Positions 1 through 6,868 of a stretch of DNA of 12,413 nt are shown here, in pieces; the stretch's first letter is position 1, and each line of letters starts with the position of its first letter. This stretch comes from Paracoccaceae bacterium. Its GTDB lineage: Bacteria > Pseudomonadota > Alphaproteobacteria > Rhodobacterales > Rhodobacteraceae. Below the pieces are notes generated by a model. It had not been told where the DNA came from and searched no databases. It saw nothing but the letters and a program-made list of their open reading frames with translations. The DNA is taken from positions 1 to 12,413 of the forward strand of contig RFZH01000054.1 in the NCBI GenBank assembly GCA_009920815.1. Reading direction: 5' to 3'. The translations under genes were made by a program, and so were the position numbers.

Positions 1-1
1 T

Positions 2-52
2 GCAATTGCAGAAGCAAGATCTCATGGAGACTTAAAAGAAAATGCAGAATAA
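2..52 (+). pseudogene. greA: greA fragment (transcript cleavage factor GreA), truncated
   Basis: The reading frame that is open from the left edge encodes AIAEARSHGDLKENAE and then a TAA at 50-52. This matches the N-terminal coiled-coil region of GreA, where the family consensus is close to IAEAREHGDLKENAEY. GreA binds RNA polymerase through the secondary channel and stimulates cleavage of backtracked transcripts. A normal GreA is about 157 residues and this segment is roughly residues 33-49, so at least two thirds of the protein is missing downstream. The stop falls where the conserved Tyr codon (TAT/TAC) is expected. The next codons read TKE, faintly like the AKE that usually follows, and no other frame resumes GreA. 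The part left of the window is unseen. I infer a decayed copy or recombination remnant, with a working greA presumably elsewhere. Confidence 0.75.
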
Positions 53-117
53 ACTAAAGAAATATCAAGGCAAACTGACTGGGAACCAATACCGCAACAT
101 CCAAGAAAAAGAGCAAA

Positions 118-672
118 ATGATACCTTTTCGCACCATGTTTTACTCGGCAATATTAACAAATGCGCTCTCTGTAACGCAGGTGTTCAATTTCGCGTCCGA
201 CGATCACGGACATAACCGTTTTGATATTGATGCGAATCTCGCACCTGAAACGCATGATCTGTGCGCAAACGCTAACTCTTTTGACTTTTTTATTCCCAGC
301 GGATCACGCGCATCCAAAGCATGGGTGAAAATCAAAGAGGATGAAATTGCTGTTAAATCCCGTAAATTTTTTCAGGTCCGCCTGACACTTTACGCCAGCA
401 GCGGCACAGAGGTGGCCAGCTATTTGATCAATATTCGCAATTCACATCGTGCCCAACCTGTGATCATCCCCATTGATTGGGAATTTTTGGATCCTTGGCG
501 CATTAATTTCAAACTTGAGCCAAATGGATTCCATGATCATTCTTGTATTCTAAAGATAGATGTCAAACATTGTAATCTGTCGACGGGAACACGAAACAGC
601 GATCCCGTGGTACCGTCAGCCACAGTGGTTGGCCAGATTTCGGCAGGAAGACGTTGGGCACAGTCGCTTTGA
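118..672 (+). CDS. Hypothetical protein, probably 3'-truncated
   Basis: This 184-codon ORF is not recognised as any family. Residues 50-150 alternate polar and hydrophobic positions with many aromatics (for example KFFQVRLTLYASSG and IIPIDWEFLDPWRINFKL), which suggests a beta-sandwich fold. The N-terminus is mildly hydrophobic after an early Arg, too weak to call a signal peptide. A purine-rich AAGAG lies just before the ATG. From about base 563 the ORF runs antisense through the 3' end of the ABC ATPase gene, and its last 36 residues (for example SATVVGQISAGRRWAQSL) look like shadow sequence. The original gene therefore probably lost its 3' part when it was joined to the ATPase gene. It could also be a genuine convergent overlap. 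A different frame is open across 42-215, so the true 5' end is uncertain too. Confidence 0.4.
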   Translation: MIPFRTMFYSAILTNALSVTQVFNFASDDHGHNRFDIDANLAPETHDLCANANSFDFFIPSGSRASKAWVKIKEDEIAVKSRKFFQVRLTLYASSGTEVASYLINIRNSHRAQPVIIPIDWEFLDPWRINFKLEPNGFHDHSCILKIDVKHCNLSTGTRNSDPVVPSATVVGQISAGRRWAQSL

Positions 673-1654
673 TGATAGAGTTGTCATAATCCATTCTGAA
701 TTCAACCAAGCTTTCGCTGCCCATAAAGCGGGCGCGTTCAACGATGCCGCGCGCAGCAACACCAAGTGTCTTGGTTGGACGTGGCCCCTGCCCTGCACGG
801 TCAAAATCAATACGGATATGTTGGGGGCGGAAAACAATATCAACAGGCGCGCCGTCTTGGAAACCGGGGGCAAAGAAATGCCCAAAGGGCGTATACGCCA
901 ACGCGCCATTTACGCGTGCTGTGATGACGTTGACATCGGAAAAAAATGACACGGCTTCGCGATCAAGCGGGGCGTTATAGATATTGTAGGGTGCGCCGCG
1001 CTGCACAATTTTCCCGCGGCGCATCAACGCAATCTCATCGGCCATCCGCATCGCTTCTTCGGGTTCATGCGTCACCAGCAAAACAGCCGCATCTTCCGCT
1101 TTTAGAATGGCAAGCGTTTCATCACGAATTCCATCACGCAGACGATTATCCAAACCAGAAAATGGTTCATCCATCAACATTATCCGAGGTTTTGGCGCAA
1201 GTGCGCGTGCCAAGGCAACGCGCTGTTGTTCCCCACCGGATAAGGAATGCGGAAATTGATCGATCAACCGTTGCAGACCAACTTTTTCCAATAAATTCTC
1301 AACGCGCGCTCGTTTTTCATCGCGTCCACAGGTCAAACCAAAACCAACATTGTCCGCAACCGATAAATGCGGAAACAATGCAAAATCTTGAAACATCAAA
1401 CCAATTGATCGACGCTCGGGTGGTATACGAAACACTGTGTCACAGATCAAATTGCCATCAACCCAAATTTCGCCGCTATTTTGCATATCAACCCCTGCGA
1501 TCATGCGCAGGGTTGTTGATTTTCCACACCCCGACGGGCCCAGCAAACATGTCACCTGACCCGGCATGATCGACAACGACACATTCGAAACGATCGTTTT
1601 TCCATCCATCACGCGGGTGAGGTTTTTGATTTCAAGCCGTGGTGTTTGCGTCAC
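563..1654 (-). CDS. ABC transporter ATP-binding protein, FbpC/PotA-like (iron(III), phosphonate or polyamine type)
   Basis: This 363-residue ATPase would energise an inner-membrane importer. All nucleotide-binding motifs are intact: Walker A GPSGCGKST (39-47), Q-loop Gln89, signature LSGGEQQRVA (138-147), Walker B IMLMDEP (158-164), D-loop SGLD and switch His196. Residues from about 245 form a TOBE-like regulatory domain ending in PRDRCFVFP, typical of FbpC-class proteins. The substrate cannot be read from the sequence. No permease or periplasmic binding protein lies beside it, which is unusual because these ATPases normally sit with both. The start is GTG, with a GGGG stretch about 8 bases upstream serving as a weak ribosome binding site. 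It is the last gene of a minus-strand group after the broken symporter, 54 bases away. Its 3' end overlaps the ORF at 118-672 by 110 bases. The short tail STDYNV may be native or may mark a junction. Confidence 0.9.
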   Translation of the reverse strand: MTQTPRLEIKNLTRVMDGKTIVSNVSLSIMPGQVTCLLGPSGCGKSTTLRMIAGVDMQNSGEIWVDGNLICDTVFRIPPERRSIGLMFQDFALFPHLSVADNVGFGLTCGRDEKRARVENLLEKVGLQRLIDQFPHSLSGGEQQRVALARALAPKPRIMLMDEPFSGLDNRLRDGIRDETLAILKAEDAAVLLVTHEPEEAMRMADEIALMRRGKIVQRGAPYNIYNAPLDREAVSFFSDVNVITARVNGALAYTPFGHFFAPGFQDGAPVDIVFRPQHIRIDFDRAGQGPRPTKTLGVAARGIVERARFMGSESLVEFRMDYDNSIIKATVPNVFLPKSGQPLWLTVPRDRCFVFPSTDYNV

Positions 1655-1663
1655 GCAAGTGCC

Positions 1664-1705
1664 CCATTCTAAATTCCGATAAAACTTATCAGGTTTCCAG
1701 AATGG
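1664..1705 (-). other. Intercistronic imperfect hairpin (17 bp)
   Basis: A long stem-loop fills most of the 54-base gap between the symporter stop and the ATPase GTG start. The outer arms CCATTCT (1664-1670) and AGAATGG (1699-1705) pair perfectly. Inside, AAA (1671-1673) pairs with TTT (1694-1696), CC (1676-1677) with GG (1692-1693), and GATAA (1678-1682) with TTATC (1686-1690) around a 3-base loop. Small bulges separate the blocks. There is no U-run after it in the minus-strand direction, so it is not a standard terminator. It could protect or process the mRNA, attenuate the ATPase, or bind a protein as DNA. The structure is seen; the role is inferred. Confidence 0.55.
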
Positions 1706-1708
1706 TTA

Positions 1709-2901
1709 TCAGCCCTTCTCTTTCGACGCAACCCGCGAGGCCCCCAAAAACGCTGCGACAAAGCCTACGCCAAGGACACAAATGCAAATGACCAATAATT
1801 GGGTATATTTGTGCGCATCAGGTAAAAGCTGGCTTGCCCATGCAGAAGCACGCGCAAAATAAATGATTGCCCCAAACATCGCTGCACCAAAACCCACCAC
1901 ATAGGACCATAGGGCGATCCGTAACCCGAAAAACAGACCTAAAACAGCAATCGGTGTCAGAAACATTGATGCTGTTCCAGACACAGCAACCGCATCAAAC
2001 AAGGTCGCATTCCCCCAGTCCAAGTCCCCAACAAATCATTTTCAATTTTTGCGCCAGCCTCGGCTGCGTAAATTCCAAGCAGACCAAAGGCAAAAATGAA
2101 CAAAGACGCGATCCAGAAAGCATGGAAAAACGATCGCCGTGATGTTTCATCATCACTTAAAAACCCTCGGTCCATCATGACGGGGTCATGCAATGGATAA
2201 GACGGCACTTGTAAAAACGCGACCAACAACAAAATCCAACCATTGTGCGCACCGGCGACGCCCCCTGATGTCAAAATTGCAGACCATTGAAAGCTTGGTA
2301 AAAATACCATGTATAAAAATGCAATCGCGAAAACGATTGCAAACAATACCATTTGGATCACATCCGTTTTCAGTGACGCCTGCAATCCACCCCATGCAGA
2401 ATAAATCAGCGTCGAAACAGCAACCAACACAATGGACATGGTTTTAATGTTGTCAAAATCTGGCATCAACACAGCAAATATCAAGCCAACAACCAACAGG
2501 TTGGCAAAAACTTCGGACAACAGGCGTAGTGCGATTATGACGTTATACGTGACAGATCCAACCGCACCAAAGTTTTCGCGCAGCCAATCTTGAACGGAAT
2601 GGTGCGCGCCCTGTCGTAACCGCGCAACAAATACGCCGCCTGTCAGAAATGATAGATAATACGCGGTATAGGCCAAACTACCCGCAACGCCGTAATAGTA
2701 TCCCAATATCGCCGAGTTCAAAAGTGACCGCGCAAAGATCCATGTGGTGACCTGACTCAAAACAAGTGTCCACAGTCCCGGCGCCTGTCCTCTGGATTGG
2801 CTGCCTTGGAAAAATCCTTCGACTGATACAGGGCGCTTTGCCGCAAGGGCCGTGCCTAAAATAACAAAGATTGCCCCAGCAATTACAAGTGGTGTTAACA
2901 T
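1709..2901 (-). pseudogene. Sodium:solute symporter (SSS family), frameshifted
   Basis: Two minus-strand frames together encode one SSS-family sodium-coupled inner-membrane transporter. The N-terminal part starts at ATG 2901, with GAGG seven bases upstream; a TTG six bases further up is less likely. It carries about eight hydrophobic segments and the SSS-like stretch SAWGGLQASLKTDVIQ. It reads as far as KIENDLLG and then leaves frame, ending at 1957. The sequence resumes in another frame as DLDWGNATLFDAVAVSGTAS and continues through about three more membrane segments to the stop at 1709. Adding one base in the C-run at 2026-2029 restores a single frame of about 397 residues, somewhat short for a family usually of 450-550. 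The break may be a real inactivating mutation or a homopolymer sequencing error. The substrate is unknown. The gene lies between the SDR and ABC ATPase genes on the same strand. Confidence 0.85.
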
Positions 2902-3012
2902 CCCCAAACCTCATTTGTTTTGCTCTTGCTACGACAAGTTTTACCGTGTGACGAGCCACGATATGCACAATAACGAAATGGTGATCTGATGTGAAACAGG
3001 CCCAGATGCCGC

Positions 3013-3792
3013 TTAGAGATTGGCGTTAACCGCTCCACCATCCAGCAAGATATTTTGCCCGACAATGAAGCCGGCATGCTGTGAGCATAGAAACGCACAC
3101 ATGGCGCCAAACTCTTCTATTGTGCCGTAGCGACGTGCTGGGATGGTCTGACATCTATTTTCTTTGGCTTGCTGTGGTGTAATGCCTTGCTGTTCAGCCG
3201 CGGCGCCATCAAGCGAAACTGCACGGTTTGTCGCATGAATCCCCGGCAAGAGATTATTGATACAAACCCCATGCGGCGCAACTTGGCGTGATGTGCCTGC
3301 AACATAGCCCGTCAGACCTGAGCGGGCTGCATTCGACAAACCCAACTGTGGAATCGGCGCTTTGACAGATTGCGACGTAATGTTCACGATACGCCCCCAG
3401 CCACGCTCTATCATAATGGGCAGCACGGCCTTCATCAAAGCGATAGGCGCTAACATGTTCGCATCAAGCGCTTTGATAAAGTCTTCGCGATCCCAATCCG
3501 ACCAGAGACCTGGAGGCGGCCCACCTGCATTTGTGACCAAAATATCAAGATCACCCGCAGCATCTAACAGCTTGGCACGCCCGTCCTCGGTTGTCACATC
3601 ACTCGCGACTGTAACGACCTCAACCGCATATTTAGATCGTATCTCTTGTGCCGTCTGTTCCAAAATGTCCGCCCGACGCGCATTCAGCACCAATGAGACA
3701 CCGGCCTGCGCCAGCGCCAGCGCACAGCCTTTGCCCAACCCCTGAGACGATGCGCACACCAAGGCACGTTTACCTGAGATACCTAAATCCAT
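3013..3792 (-). CDS. SDR family oxidoreductase, 3-oxoacyl-ACP-reductase-like, atypical active site
   Basis: This 259-residue protein has the short-chain dehydrogenase/reductase Rossmann fold and would be a cytosolic NAD(P)-dependent oxidoreductase. Visible marks are the modified nucleotide motif ASSQGLG (14-20, with ASS in place of the usual TGG), NAGG (88-91), Asn112 in LDANMLAP, the Ser140/Ser142 region, the PG at 183-184 and the C-terminal GQNILLDGG. The catalytic YxxxK is absent: at that place the protein reads LGLSNAARSGLTG, with Leu/Ser for Tyr and Arg157 for Lys. A known subgroup of BKR-like SDRs shares this departure, so it is likely a family trait rather than damage. A strong AGGGG lies seven bases before the ATG. 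The substrate is unknown. The gene starts a minus-strand group leading, after 105-110 bases, into the symporter. Confidence 0.88.
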   Translation of the reverse strand: MDLGISGKRALVCASSQGLGKGCALALAQAGVSLVLNARRADILEQTAQEIRSKYAVEVVTVASDVTTEDGRAKLLDAAGDLDILVTNAGGPPPGLWSDWDREDFIKALDANMLAPIALMKAVLPIMIERGWGRIVNITSQSVKAPIPQLGLSNAARSGLTGYVAGTSRQVAPHGVCINNLLPGIHATNRAVSLDGAAAEQQGITPQQAKENRCQTIPARRYGTIEEFGAMCAFLCSQHAGFIVGQNILLDGGAVNANL

Positions 3793-4005
3793 GAAATTTC
3801 CCCTGTAATTTACCTCTATGGAACAATACTTGCATATAAGAAGACGAAATTGCCGTTAAATCAACGCTGCATTGTCCAGATTTCGCCAAAATTATCAGGC
3901 TTGTTGTCTAATAACAAACGAATGATGAATAATGTGAAAGTTGTGTGGTCAATGACATTAACGTTGGTAAAGAGTGCGCAGTCTACGAAAGGAAGAAGAC
4001 CCGAG
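3793..4005. promoter_or_regulatory. Divergent intergenic region between SDR and Hint genes
   Basis: These 213 bases separate two divergently transcribed genes, so both promoters should lie here. The SDR side shows a clear ribosome binding site (AGGGG on the minus strand). The Hint side has AAGGAAG about 10 bases before its ATG at 4006. A small inverted repeat, TTGTT (3901-3905) and AACAA (3913-3917), is present, but arms this short are expected by chance. I cannot assign -35 and -10 boxes with confidence on either strand. Confidence 0.4.
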
Positions 4006-5010
4006 ATGCAAACCATTCCCGTCCATACAGCCGAACAGTTTCGGGTCATTCACGGGGCCAATACTGGGGATGCTCTTTCGTTCGCGGATGAAATGATCCT
4101 AGATGATGTCTATCAAATTGCTCCGGTTGCTCCGCGGCAAAGACTTTCGGTTAAGTTAACGGAAACTGGGTTAAGCATCGCATCTGGTGGTGACCTAGGC
4201 ACGGTAGGGCATACCCTGTTTTTAGACTGTGTCATTACATTGATGGGATCAGATGGCACAACCATTGATGCCCTTGTCATTGTAGAAGTGAACAAAGATC
4301 AGTTGGTCGAACAAGTTTATTTCATGCCATTCACAAGCATCCTACCAAAAATTGAATATAGCCTTGTAAAAGTTTGTCGTGAAACGGCGCAGAACCGATT
4401 TGCTGAAATCGCCTGCGTGTCTTTCGTGAAAGGCACACGGATAACGATCGCGACAGGCGCGATGGTTCCGATCCAAGATCTAAAGATTGGTGATCGCATT
4501 TTAACACGTGATCGGGGCATCCAAACAATCCGCTGGATAGGCCAATCCACGGTACGGGCAAGCGGTGACTTTGCACCTGTTATCATCAAGGCCGGCGCCT
4601 TACATAATCTAAACGATCTGATTGTCAGCCCGGAACATCGCTTATTCATTTATCAGCGCAGCGATAAGCTGGGAACAGGTCGCTCTGAAACTTTGGTAAG
4701 GGCAAAGCATTTGATCAACGGGACCGACGTTGTGCGGTTAGATGATGGCTTTGTTGAATATTATCAGATCCTGTTTGATGAACATCAAATCATTTACGCC
4801 GAAGGCATAGCGGCAGAAAGCATGTTGTTTGATCAACGCACACAACGCATTCTTCCCTCTGAAGCAAGCAAACAGATCCCCCCCACTCAAGCAAATACGG
4901 AAACGACCTTGAGGTTGATGCCCATGCCTTGCGCGGAAACGCTGTTGCGTTGTTACGCCAAGCATCCCGCGGATAAATCGGCCGTTGCTATTTGCAGGGA
5001 TAGCTTTTAG
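4006..5010 (+). CDS. Hint-domain protein (Hedgehog/intein-like autoprocessing fold)
   Basis: The 334-residue product resembles the Hint-domain proteins found in many roseobacters. The N-terminal part (about 1-130) is a conserved beta-rich region of unknown function. The Hint domain begins near Cys137 in IACVSFVKGTRI, the position of the autoprocessing nucleophile. It contains VPIQDLKIGDRILTRD and IRWIG, a block-B-like SPEHRLFIYQR with His211, and a block-F-like FDEHQIIYAEGIAAESM near 257-273. The terminal His-Asn dipeptide of inteins is not seen, so cleavage rather than splicing is the more plausible activity; either is inference. No signal peptide is visible. I chose ATG 4006 because similarity to the family starts there and AAGGAAG lies upstream. 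An in-frame ATG at 3850 would add 52 residues without family character. The function in the cell is unknown. Confidence 0.85.
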   Translation: MQTIPVHTAEQFRVIHGANTGDALSFADEMILDDVYQIAPVAPRQRLSVKLTETGLSIASGGDLGTVGHTLFLDCVITLMGSDGTTIDALVIVEVNKDQLVEQVYFMPFTSILPKIEYSLVKVCRETAQNRFAEIACVSFVKGTRITIATGAMVPIQDLKIGDRILTRDRGIQTIRWIGQSTVRASGDFAPVIIKAGALHNLNDLIVSPEHRLFIYQRSDKLGTGRSETLVRAKHLINGTDVVRLDDGFVEYYQILFDEHQIIYAEGIAAESMLFDQRTQRILPSEASKQIPPTQANTETTLRLMPMPCAETLLRCYAKHPADKSAVAICRDSF

Positions 5011-5046
5011 CGTTATTAACAAATAGAAGTTAAGTTCAGCTATATG

Positions 5047-5145
5047 TAAAACGTCATTTACTTTTCCATGCAATTCACCATAGCAGGTCACACGATAACC
5101 GTGTATCTGGTTTTTGCCTGTTATTGCCAAAGATATGACGTTTTA
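5047..5145. repeat. 11-bp inverted repeat, widely spaced, upstream of prfC
   Basis: TAAAACGTCAT at 5047-5057 and its exact reverse complement ATGACGTTTTA at 5135-5145 flank 77 bases. Between them lies a smaller hairpin, ACACG and CGTGT around a 5-base loop. The right arm falls between the proposed -35 and -10 boxes of prfC. The arms could close a structured transcript, or be two copies of an ACGTCAT-type protein site read in opposite directions. The repeat is seen directly; no function is established. Confidence 0.5.
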
Positions 5146-5152
5146 TTATAGG
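5124..5152 (+). promoter_or_regulatory. Candidate prfC promoter
   Basis: TTGCCA (5124-5129) and TATAGG (5147-5152) are spaced 17 bases apart, as in sigma-70-type promoters. Transcription would start close to 5158-5160, essentially at the prfC ATG, giving a leaderless or nearly leaderless mRNA. This fits the lack of a Shine-Dalgarno sequence before that ATG. The boxes are only partial consensus matches. Confidence 0.3.
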
Positions 5153-5159
5153 CTCGTTT

Positions 5160-6764
5160 ATGACACAAAATTCAAATCGCCCCGCTTTGCCACCCGAAAT
5201 CGCCCGACGTCGGACTTTTGCGATCATTTCGCATCCTGACGCAGGTAAAACAACGCTGACCGAAAAGTTCCTTTTATTCGGTGGCGCCATCCAGATGGCA
5301 GGTCAAGTACGTGCAAAAGGCGAAGCGCGCCGCACGCGATCCGACTTTATGCAGATGGAAAAAGATCGGGGTATTTCGGTCAGTGCGTCTGCGATGTCGT
5401 TTGATTTCAAAAACTTCCGGTTTAACCTTGTGGACACCCCGGGTCACAGTGATTTTTCCGAAGACACCTATCGTACGCTAACTGCTGTTGACGCGGCTGT
5501 TATGGTAATTGACGGCGCTAAAGGCGTCGAAAGCCAGACACAAAAATTATTTGAGGTTTGTCGCCTGCGTGATCTGCCAATTCTTACGTTCTGTAACAAA
5601 ATGGACCGTGAAAGCCGCGACACATTTGAAATTATTGATGAAATTCAAGAAAACCTTGCGATTGATGTCACACCTGCAAGCTGGCCTATTGGTGTTGGCT
5701 CGGACTTTATGGGATGCTACGACATCCTGAACGATCGACTAGAGTTGATGGACCGCGCCGATCGCAACCGTGTTGGCGAAAGCATCTCAATCAGTGGGCT
5801 TGAGGATCCAAAGCTTGCGACACACATCCCCGCACATCTTTTGGCAAAGTTAAAAGAAGAACTCGAGATGGCGCGTGAACTCTTGCCTGCGCTGGATAGC
5901 CAAGCAGTTCTGGAAGGGCATATGACACCGATCTGGTTTGGCTCTGCGATCAATTCATTTGGCGTAAAAGAATTGATGGACGGCATTGGAACCTATGGGC
6001 CAGAGCCCCAAGTGCAGACCGCCGATCCCCGTGAAATTGCACCCGAAGAGGACAAGGTCGCAGGGTTTGTTTTCAAGGTTCAGGCCAACATGGACCCGAA
6101 ACATCGTGATCGGGTCGCGTTTGTCCGTTTGGCTTCGGGACACTTTAAACGCGGTATGAAATTGCTGCACGTCAGATCTAAAAAGCCGATGGCGGTTTCA
6201 AACCCTGTTCTGTTTTTGGCGTCCGATCGTGAGCTGGCCGAAGAGGCATGGGCAGGCGATATCATTGGCATCCCGAACCATGGCCAATTGCGGATCGGCG
6301 ATACATTGACCGAAGGCGAAGCAATCCGCGTGACGGGCATTCCGTCGTTCGCGCCTGAACTGTTGCAAGCATGCCGTGCAGGCGATCCGATGAAAGCCAA
6401 ACATCTTGAAAAGGCTCTGATGCAATTTGCCGAAGAAGGTGCGGCAAAAGTATTCAAGCCGACCTTTGGATCAGGTTTTATCGTTGGCGTGGTCGGCGCA
6501 TTGCAGTTCGAAGTCCTCGCCAGCCGCATTGAATTGGAATACGGCCTGCCTGTGCGGTTTGAACAGTCACAATTTACGTCGGCGCGTTGGGTTGCTGGGA
6601 CGAAAACTGCGATGGATAAATTCAGTGCAGCAAACAAGCAGCATATTGCAACCGATCACGATGGTGACATGGTGTTTCTGACTCGTTTACAGTGGGACAT
6701 CGACCGTGTGGTTCGGGATTATCCGGACGTAACACTGACCGCCACCAAAGAAATGATGATATAA
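5160..6764 (+). CDS. prfC: Peptide chain release factor 3 (RF3)
   Basis: RF3 is a ribosome-associated GTPase that removes RF1 or RF2 from the ribosome after peptide release. The 534-residue protein is full length (E. coli RF3 is 529). G1 SHPDAGKT (24-31), the switch motif DRGIS (69-73), G3 DTPGH (92-96) and G4 NKMD (146-149) are intact. They are followed by the RF3 hallmarks EDTYRTLTAVDAAVMVIDGA and KVQANMDPKHRDRVAF, then the C-terminal domains ending in YPDVTLTATKE. The start at 5160 fits the family, whose proteins begin about 15-20 residues before RRTFAIISHP. No good Shine-Dalgarno is visible upstream. The gene appears to be transcribed alone, from a promoter in the 149-base gap after the Hint gene to the terminator at 6797-6837. 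Confidence 0.97.
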   Translation: MTQNSNRPALPPEIARRRTFAIISHPDAGKTTLTEKFLLFGGAIQMAGQVRAKGEARRTRSDFMQMEKDRGISVSASAMSFDFKNFRFNLVDTPGHSDFSEDTYRTLTAVDAAVMVIDGAKGVESQTQKLFEVCRLRDLPILTFCNKMDRESRDTFEIIDEIQENLAIDVTPASWPIGVGSDFMGCYDILNDRLELMDRADRNRVGESISISGLEDPKLATHIPAHLLAKLKEELEMARELLPALDSQAVLEGHMTPIWFGSAINSFGVKELMDGIGTYGPEPQVQTADPREIAPEEDKVAGFVFKVQANMDPKHRDRVAFVRLASGHFKRGMKLLHVRSKKPMAVSNPVLFLASDRELAEEAWAGDIIGIPNHGQLRIGDTLTEGEAIRVTGIPSFAPELLQACRAGDPMKAKHLEKALMQFAEEGAAKVFKPTFGSGFIVGVVGALQFEVLASRIELEYGLPVRFEQSQFTSARWVAGTKTAMDKFSAANKQHIATDHDGDMVFLTRLQWDIDRVVRDYPDVTLTATKEMMI

Positions 6765-6796
6765 TCGCATCAATGTATCATATAAATAAGACAAAT

Positions 6797-6837
6797 ACCC
6801 CCATTTGCATCCGTGCATTGACCGATGGGGGTCTTTT
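6797..6837 (+). terminator. Intrinsic terminator of prfC
   Basis: ACCCCCAT (6797-6804) pairs perfectly with ATGGGGGT (6825-6832), and CTTTT follows directly. The 20-base loop can itself fold, TGCA with TGCA. The GC-rich 8-bp stem plus U-run, 33 bases after the prfC stop codon, is a good rho-independent terminator. Confidence 0.8.
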
Positions 6838-6845
6838 CCTGTAAA
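6818..6845 (+). promoter_or_regulatory. Candidate promoter for the helicase transcript
   Basis: TTGACC (6818-6823) and TGTAAA (6840-6845) are 16 bases apart. The -35 box lies inside the loop of the prfC terminator. A start near 6852 would give a leader of about 90 bases that contains the 25-codon upstream ORF. The -10 box matches consensus at four of six positions, so this is tentative. Confidence 0.28.
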
Positions 6846-6868
6846 GAGACGACACTTCTGTAATTGCG

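Noticed and set aside
560..1569. Plus-strand open frames across the ABC ATPase gene
   Set aside because: They are antisense shadows of a gene with every ABC motif intact, and their translations resemble nothing.
1678..1690. GATAA-AAC-TTATC as a Fur-type operator for the ABC ATPase
   Set aside because: The match to known iron boxes is too short, and the sequence is better explained as the inner stem of the larger hairpin.
3901..3917. TTGTT/AACAA inverted repeat as an operator
   Set aside because: Arms of five bases in an AT-rich gap are expected by chance.
3850..4005. N-terminal extension of the Hint protein from an in-frame ATG at 3850
   Set aside because: The added 52 residues lack family character and a ribosome binding site. 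Similarity begins at the ATG at 4006, which has AAGGAAG upstream.
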